Part shown: positions 1 to 8,363 of the stretch, piece by piece | Numbering within the stretch: the first letter of the stretch is position 1 | Layout of the letters: the number at the start of each line of letters is the position of its first letter | DNA from: Rhodospirillales bacterium | Lineage (GTDB): Bacteria; Pseudomonadota; Alphaproteobacteria; Bin95 | Length of the DNA: 43,618 bases | Assembly (NCBI GenBank): GCA_008081395.1 | Contig: VMCJ01000082.1 | Coordinates: 1 to 43,618 of the forward strand | Direction of reading: 5' to 3' | The notes under the pieces: generated by a model | Databases searched by the model: none | The model's input: the letters and a program-made list of their open reading frames with translations, nothing else | Told to the model about the DNA's origin: nothing | Translations under genes and position numbers: made by a program

Positions 1-793
1 CTTTGTAAATACAAAATGCGTGGATACCGTCATGATGATCATGATCATGATCATGATCATGGTGGTCGTGGTCGTGGTCGTGATGATGTCCATGCTCTGC
101 CTCATTTTCATCACTATAAGCCTCTTCGTTTAGCCACCTTTGAACGTCTGCCGTTTTAGTCATTGGATCATAAAGCCCCGCTCCAAAGAGACGTCCTGGC
201 TCAATTTCGCCATTAATAACTTTAAATCTATCAGCTCCAGGATTTATCTGATCAAGGCGTTCATCAAGTTTTGAAATAGAGGATGCGTCAGCGATATCTG
301 TTTTTGTGATTAGAAGACGATCAGCAACTGCTGCCTGTCGGACGCTTTCTTCATGAGCATCGAGCGTGCCTCCACCGTTAGCTCCATCGACGGTCGCAAC
401 AACGCTATCCAGATGAAAGCATCGTCCAACAAGAGGATCGGCAATAAGCGTATGAACAATTGGTGCTGGATCGGCCAGTCCGGTTGTTTCTATTACAACT
501 CTATCAAACTCAATTGTCTCGCCCCTAGCGCGACGACCAAAGAGATCATGTAAGGTTTCTACTAGGTCCGTCCGAAGTGTGCAGCAAAGGCACCCCGACT
601 CCATCAAAATTGGTTCTTCTTCAGACTTCTCTACTAGTTCATGATCGAGACCTACCTCACCAAACTCATTGATGATCACGGCGGCTTTATCCATTCCTGG
701 ATGGCGCAGAAGTTTTGATAGCAGAGTGGTTTTTCCGGAACCTAAGAACCCTGTAATTACGGTAATTGGTATGGTCTGTTCTGTTTCCGACAT
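1..793 (-). CDS. CobW/YjiA-type P-loop GTPase with His-rich segment, partial at left edge
   Basis: This gene is missing from the ORF track because it runs off the left edge. I translated it from the ATG at 793, and about 264 codons are visible without a stop. It shows Walker A GFLGSGKT near residues 15-22, the metal-binding CxCC motif as CLCC near 68-71, TTGLADP, and the guanine-specificity motif as TKTD, the form also found in E. coli YjiA. Near the visible C-terminal end there is a run of alternating His and Asp. COG0523 proteins of this type are metal-delivery GTPases, often for zinc or cobalt. The His run suggests metal buffering, but the metal cannot be read from the sequence. The C-terminal CobW domain probably lies mostly outside the window. 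It is 114 bp downstream of the MaoC gene on the same strand. No Zur-like operator was recognised upstream. Confidence 0.9.
   Translation of the reverse strand, partial: MSETEQTIPITVITGFLGSGKTTLLSKLLRHPGMDKAAVIINEFGEVGLDHELVEKSEEEPILMESGCLCCTLRTDLVETLHDLFGRRARGETIEFDRVVIETTGLADPAPIVHTLIADPLVGRCFHLDSVVATVDGANGGGTLDAHEESVRQAAVADRLLITKTDIADASSISKLDERLDQINPGADRFKVINGEIEPGRLFGAGLYDPMTKTADVQRWLNEEAYSDENEAEHGHHHDHDHDHHDHDHDHDHHDGIHAFCIYK
31..93. repeat. In-frame short tandem repeat coding His/Asp run
   Basis: On the plus strand, catgat/atgatc units repeat several times and then change to ggtcgt units. On the minus strand they encode alternating His and Asp, about twenty residues, inside the CobW-type protein. 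The codon switch from CAT/GAT to CAC/GAC part-way along suggests two separate expansions. The repeat could vary in length between strains by slippage. Confidence 0.85.
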
Positions 794-907
794 GAGAAAT
801 TTCCGCTGCTATAAAATTGCCTGAAAAGATGGATTAGTTGAAGTTTTTTTAGTGCTTTAACTCGTTTGAATTGGGACCTTGTTGCAGGTTTAGGCGTTTC
901 CAGAGGA

Positions 908-1357
908 TTAAGGTTCTGGGCGCTTGGCCACAACATAGTTTAGCCTCGCAGTCATGACTTTGTCGTTGTTTTGATTAAAGACCTCATAATCGACGACCAC
1001 ATGGCCAGAAGTTCGAGCGGGTTTAGTGTTATGAATGCTAAACCGCACCATAATAGTGTCTCCCGCTGTAACAGGTTTATGCCAACGGAGTTCATCCAGC
1101 CCGCGGCCGCCCCGATTGTGACCAAACACTCCTGATTGAAAGGCCAGCCTGAAAGCAATTAGTTGAGTGTGAAAGCCACTTGCAATGATACTGCCATAGA
1201 TTGATGCCCTCGCGTATTCCTGGTCTAAGTGGAATGGTTGGGGGTCCCACATTAATGCAAAATCGGCAATAGACCCTTCGGTAAATGTGTACCTTGCAGT
1301 CTCAAAGGTCTGGCCTACTTCAAAGTCTTCAAACCAGTGGGGCGCGTAGCGCGTCAT
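908..1357 (-). CDS. MaoC-like hotdog dehydratase
   Basis: This 149-residue protein is a single hotdog domain of the MaoC/(R)-specific enoyl-CoA hydratase group. The hydratase signature appears as WDPQPFHLD, keeping the Asp-x4-His pair that forms the active site in PhaJ-type hydratases, followed by an Ala-rich helix start. Family members hydrate 2-enoyl-CoA thioesters, though many single-domain MaoC proteins have no assigned substrate. The ATG overlaps the stop of the upstream tartrate-dehydrogenase-like gene by 4 bp, so the two are probably translationally coupled. The nearby acyl-CoA dehydrogenase and monooxygenase suggest a role in the same catabolic route. The fold and family are clear, but the substrate is unknown. 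Confidence 0.88.
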   Translation of the reverse strand: MTRYAPHWFEDFEVGQTFETARYTFTEGSIADFALMWDPQPFHLDQEYARASIYGSIIASGFHTQLIAFRLAFQSGVFGHNRGGRGLDELRWHKPVTAGDTIMVRFSIHNTKPARTSGHVVVDYEVFNQNNDKVMTARLNYVVAKRPEP

Positions 1358-2421
1358 GTTTCAGCTAGAGCCTCAGCGATGGCGTCACCAACAGTAACGG
1401 TACCCGCATTGCCGCCCATATCTTTTGTTCGTGGCCCGCCTTCTGTCAGCACAATTTCAATCGCTTTTTCAATTGCACGAGCAGCATCTGGGTGCCCCAG
1501 GTGTTCCATCATCATTGCTCCAGACCATATTTGGCCAATCGGATTTGCTATGCCTTGTCCTGCAATATCTGGGGCAGAACCATGAACGGGCTCGAACATA
1601 GAGGGGTGATTGCGTTCAGGATTAATGTTTGATGAGGGAGCTATGCCGATTGAACCAGCTACGGCTGGGCCAAGATCGGAGAGAATGTCGCCAAAAAGGT
1701 TTGAACCCACCACCACGTCAAACCAATCAGGGTGTTGCACAAAGTGTGCTGTCAAAATGTCAATGTGGTACTTATCAGTCTCAATTTCGGGGTATTCCTC
1801 CGCAATAGCAGCAAAGCGTTCATCCCAGTAGGGCATAGTATGAATAATGCCATTAGATTTGGTGGCGCTTGTGACTTTCTTTCGACCTTCACGACGTGCA
1901 AGCTCGAAAGCATAACGAATAATCCTGTCACATCCCCTTCGGGTAAACACGGCTTCCTGCATGGCTAGCTCGTGTTCCGTTCCGGTGTAAAGGCGTCCGC
2001 CAATTTCAGAATATTCGCCTTCACAATTTTCTCGTACCACGAAAAAATCGATATCCTCTGGTCCCCTGTTTGCTAAAGGCGTTGTTGTGCCAGGAAACAT
2101 GCGGCACGGCCGGAGGTTCGCATATTGCTCAAATTCTCGCCTGATAGGGATTAGCATATCCCATAAAGACACGTGGTCGGGCACAGTAGGCCAACCAACA
2201 GCGCCTAAGAAAATTGCATCTGTTGGCCTAATCATCTCTATCCCGTCCTCGGGCATCAGTCGGCCGGTTGCTGCGAAATTTTCACATGACCAATCATATT
2301 CATCAAATTTAAAATCAATATTAAATTTTCGGCCTGCAGCCTCTAGAACCTTAATGCCTTCAGGTACAACTTCTTTACCTATTCCGTCTCCAGGCAACAC
2401 AGCAATACGAAGCTTGGGCAT
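1354..2421 (-). CDS. Tartrate/D-malate dehydrogenase-type beta-decarboxylating dehydrogenase (TtuC/DmlA group)
   Basis: This 355-residue protein belongs to the isocitrate/isopropylmalate dehydrogenase superfamily: LPGDGIGKEV at the N-terminus, VRENCEGEYS, SATKSNGI, the NAD/Mg segment GSNLFGDILSDLG and PVHGSAPDIAG. The ANLRPCR and SATKSNG sequences look like tartrate dehydrogenase or D-malate dehydrogenase rather than LeuB. Such enzymes oxidise and decarboxylate D-malate or tartrate using NAD and a divalent metal. A TAGGAG ribosome site lies just before the ATG. It follows the ureidoglycolate lyase gene by 38 bp and overlaps the MaoC gene by 4 bp. Exact substrate cannot be chosen from sequence; D-malate, tartrate or a related 2-hydroxy diacid are all possible. 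Confidence 0.88.
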   Translation of the reverse strand: MPKLRIAVLPGDGIGKEVVPEGIKVLEAAGRKFNIDFKFDEYDWSCENFAATGRLMPEDGIEMIRPTDAIFLGAVGWPTVPDHVSLWDMLIPIRREFEQYANLRPCRMFPGTTTPLANRGPEDIDFFVVRENCEGEYSEIGGRLYTGTEHELAMQEAVFTRRGCDRIIRYAFELARREGRKKVTSATKSNGIIHTMPYWDERFAAIAEEYPEIETDKYHIDILTAHFVQHPDWFDVVVGSNLFGDILSDLGPAVAGSIGIAPSSNINPERNHPSMFEPVHGSAPDIAGQGIANPIGQIWSGAMMMEHLGHPDAARAIEKAIEIVLTEGGPRTKDMGGNAGTVTVGDAIAEALAET

Positions 2422-2459
2422 AAAAAACTCCTACAAGATTAATTGATGCTGACCATGTT

Positions 2460-2942
2460 TCAGGGCAGAGAAATTTGTATTTCAGAGCCGCTTGGGGTTT
2501 TCGCCCAGGTTGTATCTGATTCAGTCTGATCATCCCAACGCAGCATGAGCATTTCAGCTGGGGTGTCGAAGCAAGCAAAAGGGTGATGCCAAACATTGGG
2601 GCGATAGCAAATACCCAAATTTTCATCCATCACAAATGCACGTAGTTGGCTGAAGTCAGGGCCACCTTCGGTAGTATTTGGCGCTATTGCTACAAGCCAG
2701 CGGCTAACAACAATTGGCGCGAATGCTTGAGCAGAGTGGTCATGACGCTCCAACGCTGCAACTCTGATTGCCGAGGTTTGAGGTTTTGACCTGCTAATAG
2801 ATACGTTCAGTCGTGCATGGCTTCGCCCGTTGGTCAATTGGGCGGCAAAGTCATGTCTATCCCCCTGAAGGTCGCGTAAAGCAAAGCATTCACCGTATGG
2901 GGCAAACGCCTCGATGTCGAACGGTTCGGGTCGGATCAGCAT
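2460..2942 (-). CDS. allA: Ureidoglycolate lyase family protein
   Basis: This 160-residue protein matches the AllA family in length and motifs, including ERHDHSAQAF in the middle and the cupin-like NVWHHP segment near the C-terminus. AllA releases urea and glyoxylate from ureidoglycolate in purine (allantoin) breakdown. Its start overlaps the stop of the universal stress protein gene by one base (TGATG), which implies coupling. No other allantoin genes are in the window, so the family is clear but the pathway is not. A related function on another ureido or hydroxy-acid substrate is possible. Confidence 0.85.
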   Translation of the reverse strand: MLIRPEPFDIEAFAPYGECFALRDLQGDRHDFAAQLTNGRSHARLNVSISRSKPQTSAIRVAALERHDHSAQAFAPIVVSRWLVAIAPNTTEGGPDFSQLRAFVMDENLGICYRPNVWHHPFACFDTPAEMLMLRWDDQTESDTTWAKTPSGSEIQISLP

Positions 2943-3787
2943 CAGTGGTGCACAAAAATAGGAACGTTGGCTTCGCGAATGAGTTCTCTAGTAGTCGAGC
3001 CCATTAAGGCCCGTCGAACGAAACCTTCATGGCCTAGCGCTCCCATAACCAGCCTTCCGGCATTAAGTCCGGCTACTGCTCCCAATATAGCGGAAGAATT
3101 TGAGCCGCTGTGCGCAAGTCCGTTTGCTTCTGCTTTAATCCCATAACTTCGGAAAAGTGCCACTGCTCGTTCTGCCATGCCTTGGGCTTTGCCAGGGTCT
3201 TCATCAATAGATACCACATGGACTTCCCGCCCTTCAGCCAGGCCCAGTAATACAAACATGTGCATTGCTCGAGAAGCGGTAACACTTCCATCGAATGCGA
3301 CTACTACTTTGTCCGCGTCAGCTCCTAAAGCCATGTCCTCAGGCGCAATCATGAGAGGTCTAGGAGTATCTTTCAGCAGCTTTTCAACAGTTTCTCCAAT
3401 TTCATGTTCCTCACCGCCATGAAAATTGGTTTGCCGGCCTAATATGATCATATCATGGCGATCAGCTTCCTGGTCGATCTGCTCAACAGGATCTCCTTCA
3501 GCACCGATTGCACTGCAATTCACTTTTGCGGCGCTGCACTTTTCATGAAACGATGCAATCCGATCGCGAATAGTATCACGACCTTGTTCTAAAAGAGCTT
3601 CGTTTCTGTGAGCTTGGAATGTTCCGCCGCCGATTGGTGTGGCTCGAGGCGCCGTGATCCAAGGCACATCTAATACTCCTAAGCCAATTAGCTCTGCACC
3701 AGTTCTTTTACCCACTTCTATCGCTAGGTCTTGGGCATTCGCGCTTGAGTTGGAGCCGTCCAACGCAACAACGATACTTTTTAACAT
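2942..3787 (-). CDS. Tandem-domain universal stress protein
   Basis: This 281-residue protein has two UspA domains, roughly residues 1-150 and 155-281. The first begins SIVVALDGSNSS and the second VVVAFDGSVTASRAM. The C-terminal domain has a G-x2-G then GST phosphate-binding loop (GALGHEGF...MGSTT), with ten rather than the usual nine residues between the second Gly and the GS, so ATP binding is likely but slightly unusual. An AAGGGGAT ribosome site precedes the ATG. It sits 42 bp downstream of an acyl-CoA dehydrogenase and overlaps allA by one base, so it seems to be a cytoplasmic stress protein carried inside a catabolic operon. Confidence 0.9.
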   Translation of the reverse strand: MLKSIVVALDGSNSSANAQDLAIEVGKRTGAELIGLGVLDVPWITAPRATPIGGGTFQAHRNEALLEQGRDTIRDRIASFHEKCSAAKVNCSAIGAEGDPVEQIDQEADRHDMIILGRQTNFHGGEEHEIGETVEKLLKDTPRPLMIAPEDMALGADADKVVVAFDGSVTASRAMHMFVLLGLAEGREVHVVSIDEDPGKAQGMAERAVALFRSYGIKAEANGLAHSGSNSSAILGAVAGLNAGRLVMGALGHEGFVRRALMGSTTRELIREANVPIFVHH

Positions 3788-3829
3788 TATTCGATCCCCT
3801 TGGCGGTCGAGTTAGGTATTCAATGCCGG

Positions 3830-4963
3830 TTAGCTGAGCTGACCAAAACGTGCGAGATGAAAATCACTATCACCAAAGCTACGGTCAATCATTGTAAGGC
3901 GTTTAAAGTAATGTCCAGCAGCATATTCATCAGTCATTCCTATGCCGCCGTGGAGCTGGATTGCTTGTTGGCCAACAAAGCGACACGACTTGGCAATTTG
4001 GACCTTGCAGGCACTCGCGGCTTTTCGGCGTTCGTTTTCATCTTCATCGGAGACGCGCATTGCTGCCATCATTGCCATCGACTTTGCTTCTTCATGAGCA
4101 ATGAACATGTCAACCATTCGATGCTGCAGAACCTGAAACTTGCCAATTGGTTGTCCAAATTGTTCGCGTGTTTTGATGTAATCCAACGTCATATCATTTA
4201 GGGCACTCATGGCGCCCGTCGCTTCTGCCGCTGTTGCTGCGATAGCGTGGTCGATTACCTTATCTAAAATGCTAAACCCGTGATCCTTTGCACCAACCAT
4301 TGAGCTACCTGAAACTTTGACGCTACTTAGAGTTACTTCTCCAGCACGAAGCCCATCAACAGTTGGATAACTTCTAACTGAGACCCCTTCAGCATTTGCA
4401 TCTACCAAAAAGAGAGAGATCCCGGCTTCTTCACGTGACCCACCACTAGTGCGAGCGGATACAATAAATTTGTTTGCTGATGGTGCCCCAAAAACAACGC
4501 TTTTGGATCCCGAAAGAATATAGTCACTGCCTGATGCTTCGGCCTTAGTTTCTACATCTGCGAGATTGTAGCGAGATTGACGTTCAGCAAACGCCAGAGC
4601 CAACTTTAACTCTCCTTCGGCGATCTGGCCTACGATCTCTTGTTTTTGACTGTTTGAACCCCCAGCAATTATTGCACCACCACCGAGAACAACGGTTGAA
4701 ATGAATGGCTCTACAACAAGCCCTTTCCCGAATTCTTCCAAAACGATCATTGTTTCTACGGGTGTGCCGCCATAACCTCCCACCTCCTCTGGAAAGGCCA
4801 TGCCTAACCAGCCAAGTTCGGCAAATTGTTTCCAATGAGCATCTGAGAAGCCTCTATCGGTATCAACCAATTTGCGGCGCTGGTCGAACGAGTAATTATC
4901 TTGCACGAACCGTTGCACGCTTTCTTGAAGCAGAACCTGATCTTCCGACAGCTCGAAATCCAT
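3830..4963 (-). CDS. Acyl-CoA dehydrogenase, PimD-like (pimeloyl-CoA dehydrogenase small-subunit type)
   Basis: This 377-residue flavoprotein starts MDFELSEDQ with a clear AAGGAG ribosome site upstream. N-terminal, middle and C-terminal acyl-CoA dehydrogenase domains are all present, with TREQFGQPIGKFQ and QLHGGIGMTDEYAAGHYFK near the C-terminus. The overall sequence resembles PimD-type small subunits. At the position of the usual catalytic Glu (EGT in MCAD-like enzymes) it reads MIDRSFGDSDFH, so that base is absent. In known heteromeric systems such a subunit pairs with a larger one, but no partner is visible here. It lies 152 bp downstream of the SDR gene on the same strand, so it may have its own promoter. 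Confidence 0.9.
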   Translation of the reverse strand: MDFELSEDQVLLQESVQRFVQDNYSFDQRRKLVDTDRGFSDAHWKQFAELGWLGMAFPEEVGGYGGTPVETMIVLEEFGKGLVVEPFISTVVLGGGAIIAGGSNSQKQEIVGQIAEGELKLALAFAERQSRYNLADVETKAEASGSDYILSGSKSVVFGAPSANKFIVSARTSGGSREEAGISLFLVDANAEGVSVRSYPTVDGLRAGEVTLSSVKVSGSSMVGAKDHGFSILDKVIDHAIAATAAEATGAMSALNDMTLDYIKTREQFGQPIGKFQVLQHRMVDMFIAHEEAKSMAMMAAMRVSDEDENERRKAASACKVQIAKSCRFVGQQAIQLHGGIGMTDEYAAGHYFKRLTMIDRSFGDSDFHLARFGQLS

Positions 4964-5115
4964 ATTAACTCAACTCCTTATATGCCTGCAGTCAGCGCCG
5001 AGCAAAATTTCCATTGTAAAGGCTATTCGTGCGATGCCCTCGGCGCAAGGCAGTTGTCTTAAGAATAAATGATCTGATTGCTGGATGTTTCATTAATTAA
5101 GTGAGAGTTTTATTA

Positions 5116-5808
5116 TTAAAAACTCTCCACCCATGGCCGAACATCTATTTCTACAGTCCAGCTGGACCGGCCTTGAGCATGCAGGTGCCAGTAACTTTCT
5201 GCTATATCCTTAGGGTCTAGCCATTTGTCAGGAGTATTTGGGTCTTCCGGTCTGTGGTTTGCTTGAATGCCACCATCCACTACGACATGTCCCACATGAA
5301 TTCCTTTTGGTCCTAGCTCCCTGGCCATTGAAAATGCGAGTGCCCGCAACCCAAATTTTCCCACAGCAAATCCGGCAGAGTTAGCATAGCTTTTCACCGA
5401 TGCTGTTGCTCCAGTGAAAAGGATTGTGCCAGACCCTCTTTGCACCATTTGCCGTGCCGCTTCGCGGCCAACCAAGAAGCCTCCGTGACATGCAGCCATC
5501 CAAGCCTGGATAAATTCATCGGACTGCATATCCAGGATACTTTTACGCACTCTGCCGCTTGCATTAAAGACAACAGTTGTCGGCGTTCCAAAAGATTGCG
5601 TGACCTCTGAAAACAAACGATTTACGTCATCTTCATTGGTGGCATCACACGCAAAGCCCTTGGCCCCAGGTACGTTTTCGCAAACGGCTGAAACCTTCTC
5701 TAAACTTCTGGATGCGAGCGCAACCTTAAAGCCTTCCTCGCTAAATCGTCTTCCTATGGAGGCCCCAAGACCTGGGCCAGCCCCAACAACTAGCAGTACT
5801 TTCGACAT
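5116..5808 (-). CDS. Atypical short-chain dehydrogenase/reductase lacking the catalytic Tyr
   Basis: This 230-residue Rossmann protein has the nucleotide-binding loop VGAGPGLGASIG at residues 8-19 and the strand VVFNASGR where classical SDRs have NNAG. The Ser region is LFTGATAS, but the expected Tyr-x3-Lys reads FAVGK, with Phe in place of Tyr. A subgroup of SDRs shares this FTGATAS...F-x3-K pattern, so the change is probably an old family feature rather than damage. Its reaction is unknown. The gap to the hydratase gene upstream is 14 bp, so they are probably co-transcribed with the monooxygenase. Confidence 0.88.
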   Translation of the reverse strand: MSKVLLVVGAGPGLGASIGRRFSEEGFKVALASRSLEKVSAVCENVPGAKGFACDATNEDDVNRLFSEVTQSFGTPTTVVFNASGRVRKSILDMQSDEFIQAWMAACHGGFLVGREAARQMVQRGSGTILFTGATASVKSYANSAGFAVGKFGLRALAFSMARELGPKGIHVGHVVVDGGIQANHRPEDPNTPDKWLDPKDIAESYWHLHAQGRSSWTVEIDVRPWVESF

Positions 5809-5822
5809 TTAGTTAACCACGC

Positions 5823-6605
5823 TTAGTTGAAAACTAGCTTTACCTGACCTTCACTCCCAAAGTCAGCAATAGCGGTGGTTGGGCCTGGTGCTGGAATTAC
5901 GCCAGTGCATGAGCCCGTTGAAACGAATTGCCCGGCCTTTAATCCGATACCTTTTTCGCCCATGTAATTTACAAACCAAACGAGCGCATTGATTGGGTCT
6001 CCCATCATCAGCGCCCCAGTGCCACGGCCTGCTTCGTTACCATCAAAAGTCAGAGTGACATCAGTGTTAATAGCATCCACAGATCTCCAGTCCTCAATCT
6101 CTGCGCCAATCAAGTAATAGCCAGTGCCCCCATGATCTGCGAGAAGGGCCAGAGGGCCTAGAGTATTGTCTGCAGAAAGTCTGCTTAATGGAACTTCAAT
6201 ACCACAAATTATAGAACCAATGGCGGCTTCTATGTCGCTTCGGGAATAGCCTTCAGTACGGACAGGAAGATCTGTTTTAAGGCGGTAAGCATACTCAGAC
6301 TCTACAATTGGGCGATTAAGGTCCGCGAATTGAAAATTCGCCGGGCTTGAAAGAACATTTGAAGCCCGTATCGCTCCAACAAATGGCTGCGTTAAACCTA
6401 GTGCCTTTTGCGGTCCTTCACCCGTTGCACCAATTTTCCAGCCACCAATTTCATGACCAAAGTTCAAAATAATAGCATCGCCAATTGCGGTGGCCTCAGC
6501 TTCATTTTTTGGTGCGCATGAACTTGGTAGATCAGCTAATATTTTGCCTTCAGCCCAAGCTTCTTGAAGTAATTTAGCGGCTTCCATTGTTTTGCCTTCA
6601 ATCAT
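5823..6605 (-). CDS. 2-keto-4-pentenoate hydratase / fumarylacetoacetase-fold family (MhpD-like)
   Basis: This 260-residue protein looks like the MhpD/4-oxalocrotonate decarboxylase group: GGWKIGATGEGPQKALGL, a metal-site region PIVESEYAYRL, and ALLADHGGTGYYLIG, GAEIEDW and MMGDPINALVWFVNYM further on. Family members hydrate 2-hydroxypenta-2,4-dienoates in meta-cleavage pathways or decarboxylate oxalocrotonates, using a divalent metal. AAGGA lies 8 nt before the chosen ATG. It is 37 bp from the monooxygenase gene and 14 bp from the SDR. No ring-cleavage dioxygenase or aldolase is nearby, so a standard aromatic route is not supported here. Confidence 0.85.
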   Translation of the reverse strand: MIEGKTMEAAKLLQEAWAEGKILADLPSSCAPKNEAEATAIGDAIILNFGHEIGGWKIGATGEGPQKALGLTQPFVGAIRASNVLSSPANFQFADLNRPIVESEYAYRLKTDLPVRTEGYSRSDIEAAIGSIICGIEVPLSRLSADNTLGPLALLADHGGTGYYLIGAEIEDWRSVDAINTDVTLTFDGNEAGRGTGALMMGDPINALVWFVNYMGEKGIGLKAGQFVSTGSCTGVIPAPGPTTAIADFGSEGQVKLVFN

Positions 6606-6642
6606 AGATCACATCCTTATCTTCAACTATGCAATTAGACCG

Positions 6643-8325
6643 TTAGTGATTTGGGTTGGCGTTAGCCATTACACCACCACGAGAGGTGAAAGTTACGTCG
6701 GTATAGCCATCCTCAGCTATTTTATCGCATCTCCGCCTATATTCGACGGCACTGCCGCTGTAGCGGGCTAATATGCGAGTCTGCTTTCCTTCAACATTAA
6801 GATTGATGCCGGTCATCCAGCTATCAATTTCGTTAGAGAGAAGTCCCTCACCTACTTCGGCAACGTAGTCAGTCCATTCATCAACACCCGACTGCGTTGG
6901 GTCAGCAAATGTAATGCCATTTTGATGCATGTGATGAATGGCGCCAGCAACCCATTCAGCAATATGCTCAATTGATCTTGGGATATTACCGAGGGCTGTG
7001 TGAGGTCCTATTACCATGAACATGTTTGGGAAATCTTTCACCATCATTCCCAGATAGGTGGTTGGTCCGCCTTTCCACTTATCCTTGAGCTTTATTCCAT
7101 CGGCTCCTTGGATATCGATCCGGTCAAAACTCCCAGTTATTGCGTCAAACCCAGTTGCATAAATTATGATATCAAACTCAAAGCTGCGGTCACTTGTTTC
7201 CAAGCCTTTGGGGGTGATGCGTTCTATCGGTGTCTCCAGCATTGAGATTAGTTCTACGTTTGGCTGGTTGTAAACTTCGTAATAGAAAGTCTCTTGTGGG
7301 ACTCGGCGAGTGCCAAACCCATGATCCGTTGGAATTAATTTCTCTGCTGTTGCGGGATCTTTGACCCGCTCTCGTATGCGCTCCGCAACAAAATCTGAAA
7401 TTACTTTATTCGCATCTCGATCTGTAAGCATGTCCTTAAAATTGCCCATCCAAATCCCGAAGCCAGGCGTTTCGTATCGGTTTTGTAAAAACGCATTGCG
7501 CTCAGCCTCTGGTGTCTCCAAGGTTTTCCTGGGATCTGGATTGTGCACAAAACAAGACGCGGTTTCTTTGCAAAGGCGGAATATTTCAGGGTATCGCCCT
7601 CGGATTTCTTCCATCTCTTCAGAAGAAATGGGCCCATTATGCAGGGGGGTGCACCAATTTGGTCTGCGTTGAAAGACTGTTAAATGCTTGGCTGTTTTCG
7701 CGACCTCCTGGATAGTCTGTACGCCGGTTGCACCAGTTCCGATAACAGCTACACGCTTCCCCTCAAATGATACTTTGTGCTTTGGCCATAGACCTGTATG
7801 GCAGCTTTCGCCCTCGAAAGATTCGATGCCATCGAATTTGGGATACGTGGGTGCGGATAAAGGTCCAACGCAAGTCACAAAATAACGACTGCGATAGCTT
7901 TCGCCATTTTCTAGTGTCACTGTCCAAGATTCATCATTGTCATCATAGTGCGCAGACTTTACTCGAGCGGAGAACTGGATATTCTTTCGAAGATCAAGTT
8001 TGTCCGCTACAAAATTAAGATAACGCTCGGTTTCAGGCTGGGGTGCAAAGTGCTCCGTCCAATTCCATTCAGCTAGAATTTCTTGATTAAAAGAATATCC
8101 GTAAGACCAACTTTCAGAATCAAAACGGCAGCCCGGGTATCGGTTCCAGTACCATGTTCCGCCTACACCGGTTCCTGCCTCGAAGACCTTTACGTTCAGG
8201 CCATAACGGTCTCTTAGAAGATGCAGCTCATAGAGGCCTGAGATTCCCGCGCCAATCACTATGGCGTCAAAATCTAATTTTTTACCTGTCATTTGATTTT
8301 GTTTCCTAACCGCATCTACTGTCAT
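6643..8325 (-). CDS. Baeyer-Villiger-type flavin monooxygenase
   Basis: This 560-residue protein has the FAD-binding GAGISG near residues 25-30, the type I Baeyer-Villiger fingerprint F-x-G-x3-H-x3-W-P as FEGESCHTGLWP near 170-181, and the NADPH-binding GTGATG near 196-201. The sequence TWYWNRYPGCRFD is typical of cyclohexanone and phenylacetone monooxygenases. Such enzymes insert oxygen next to a ketone to give an ester or lactone, using NADPH and O2. It is the first gene of the minus-strand run and is divergent from the MBL gene. The intergenic region holds two short dyads. The ketone substrate cannot be predicted. Confidence 0.92.
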   Translation of the reverse strand: MTVDAVRKQNQMTGKKLDFDAIVIGAGISGLYELHLLRDRYGLNVKVFEAGTGVGGTWYWNRYPGCRFDSESWSYGYSFNQEILAEWNWTEHFAPQPETERYLNFVADKLDLRKNIQFSARVKSAHYDDNDESWTVTLENGESYRSRYFVTCVGPLSAPTYPKFDGIESFEGESCHTGLWPKHKVSFEGKRVAVIGTGATGVQTIQEVAKTAKHLTVFQRRPNWCTPLHNGPISSEEMEEIRGRYPEIFRLCKETASCFVHNPDPRKTLETPEAERNAFLQNRYETPGFGIWMGNFKDMLTDRDANKVISDFVAERIRERVKDPATAEKLIPTDHGFGTRRVPQETFYYEVYNQPNVELISMLETPIERITPKGLETSDRSFEFDIIIYATGFDAITGSFDRIDIQGADGIKLKDKWKGGPTTYLGMMVKDFPNMFMVIGPHTALGNIPRSIEHIAEWVAGAIHHMHQNGITFADPTQSGVDEWTDYVAEVGEGLLSNEIDSWMTGINLNVEGKQTRILARYSGSAVEYRRRCDKIAEDGYTDVTFTSRGGVMANANPNH

Positions 8326-8363
8326 ATTTGGAGATAGAGTTATTACTCAGACTCCTTTAATTG

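Noticed and set aside
31-93. Repeats resembling a CRISPR array
   Set aside because: Units are six bases, without spacers, and encode a His/Asp run in frame.
353-553. Plus-strand ORF at the left edge
   Set aside because: Antisense to the CobW-type GTPase, which I translated directly and found to have clear motifs.
3800-4201. Plus-strand ORF of 133 residues
   Set aside because: Mostly antisense to the acyl-CoA dehydrogenase, with no ribosome site or recognisable domain.
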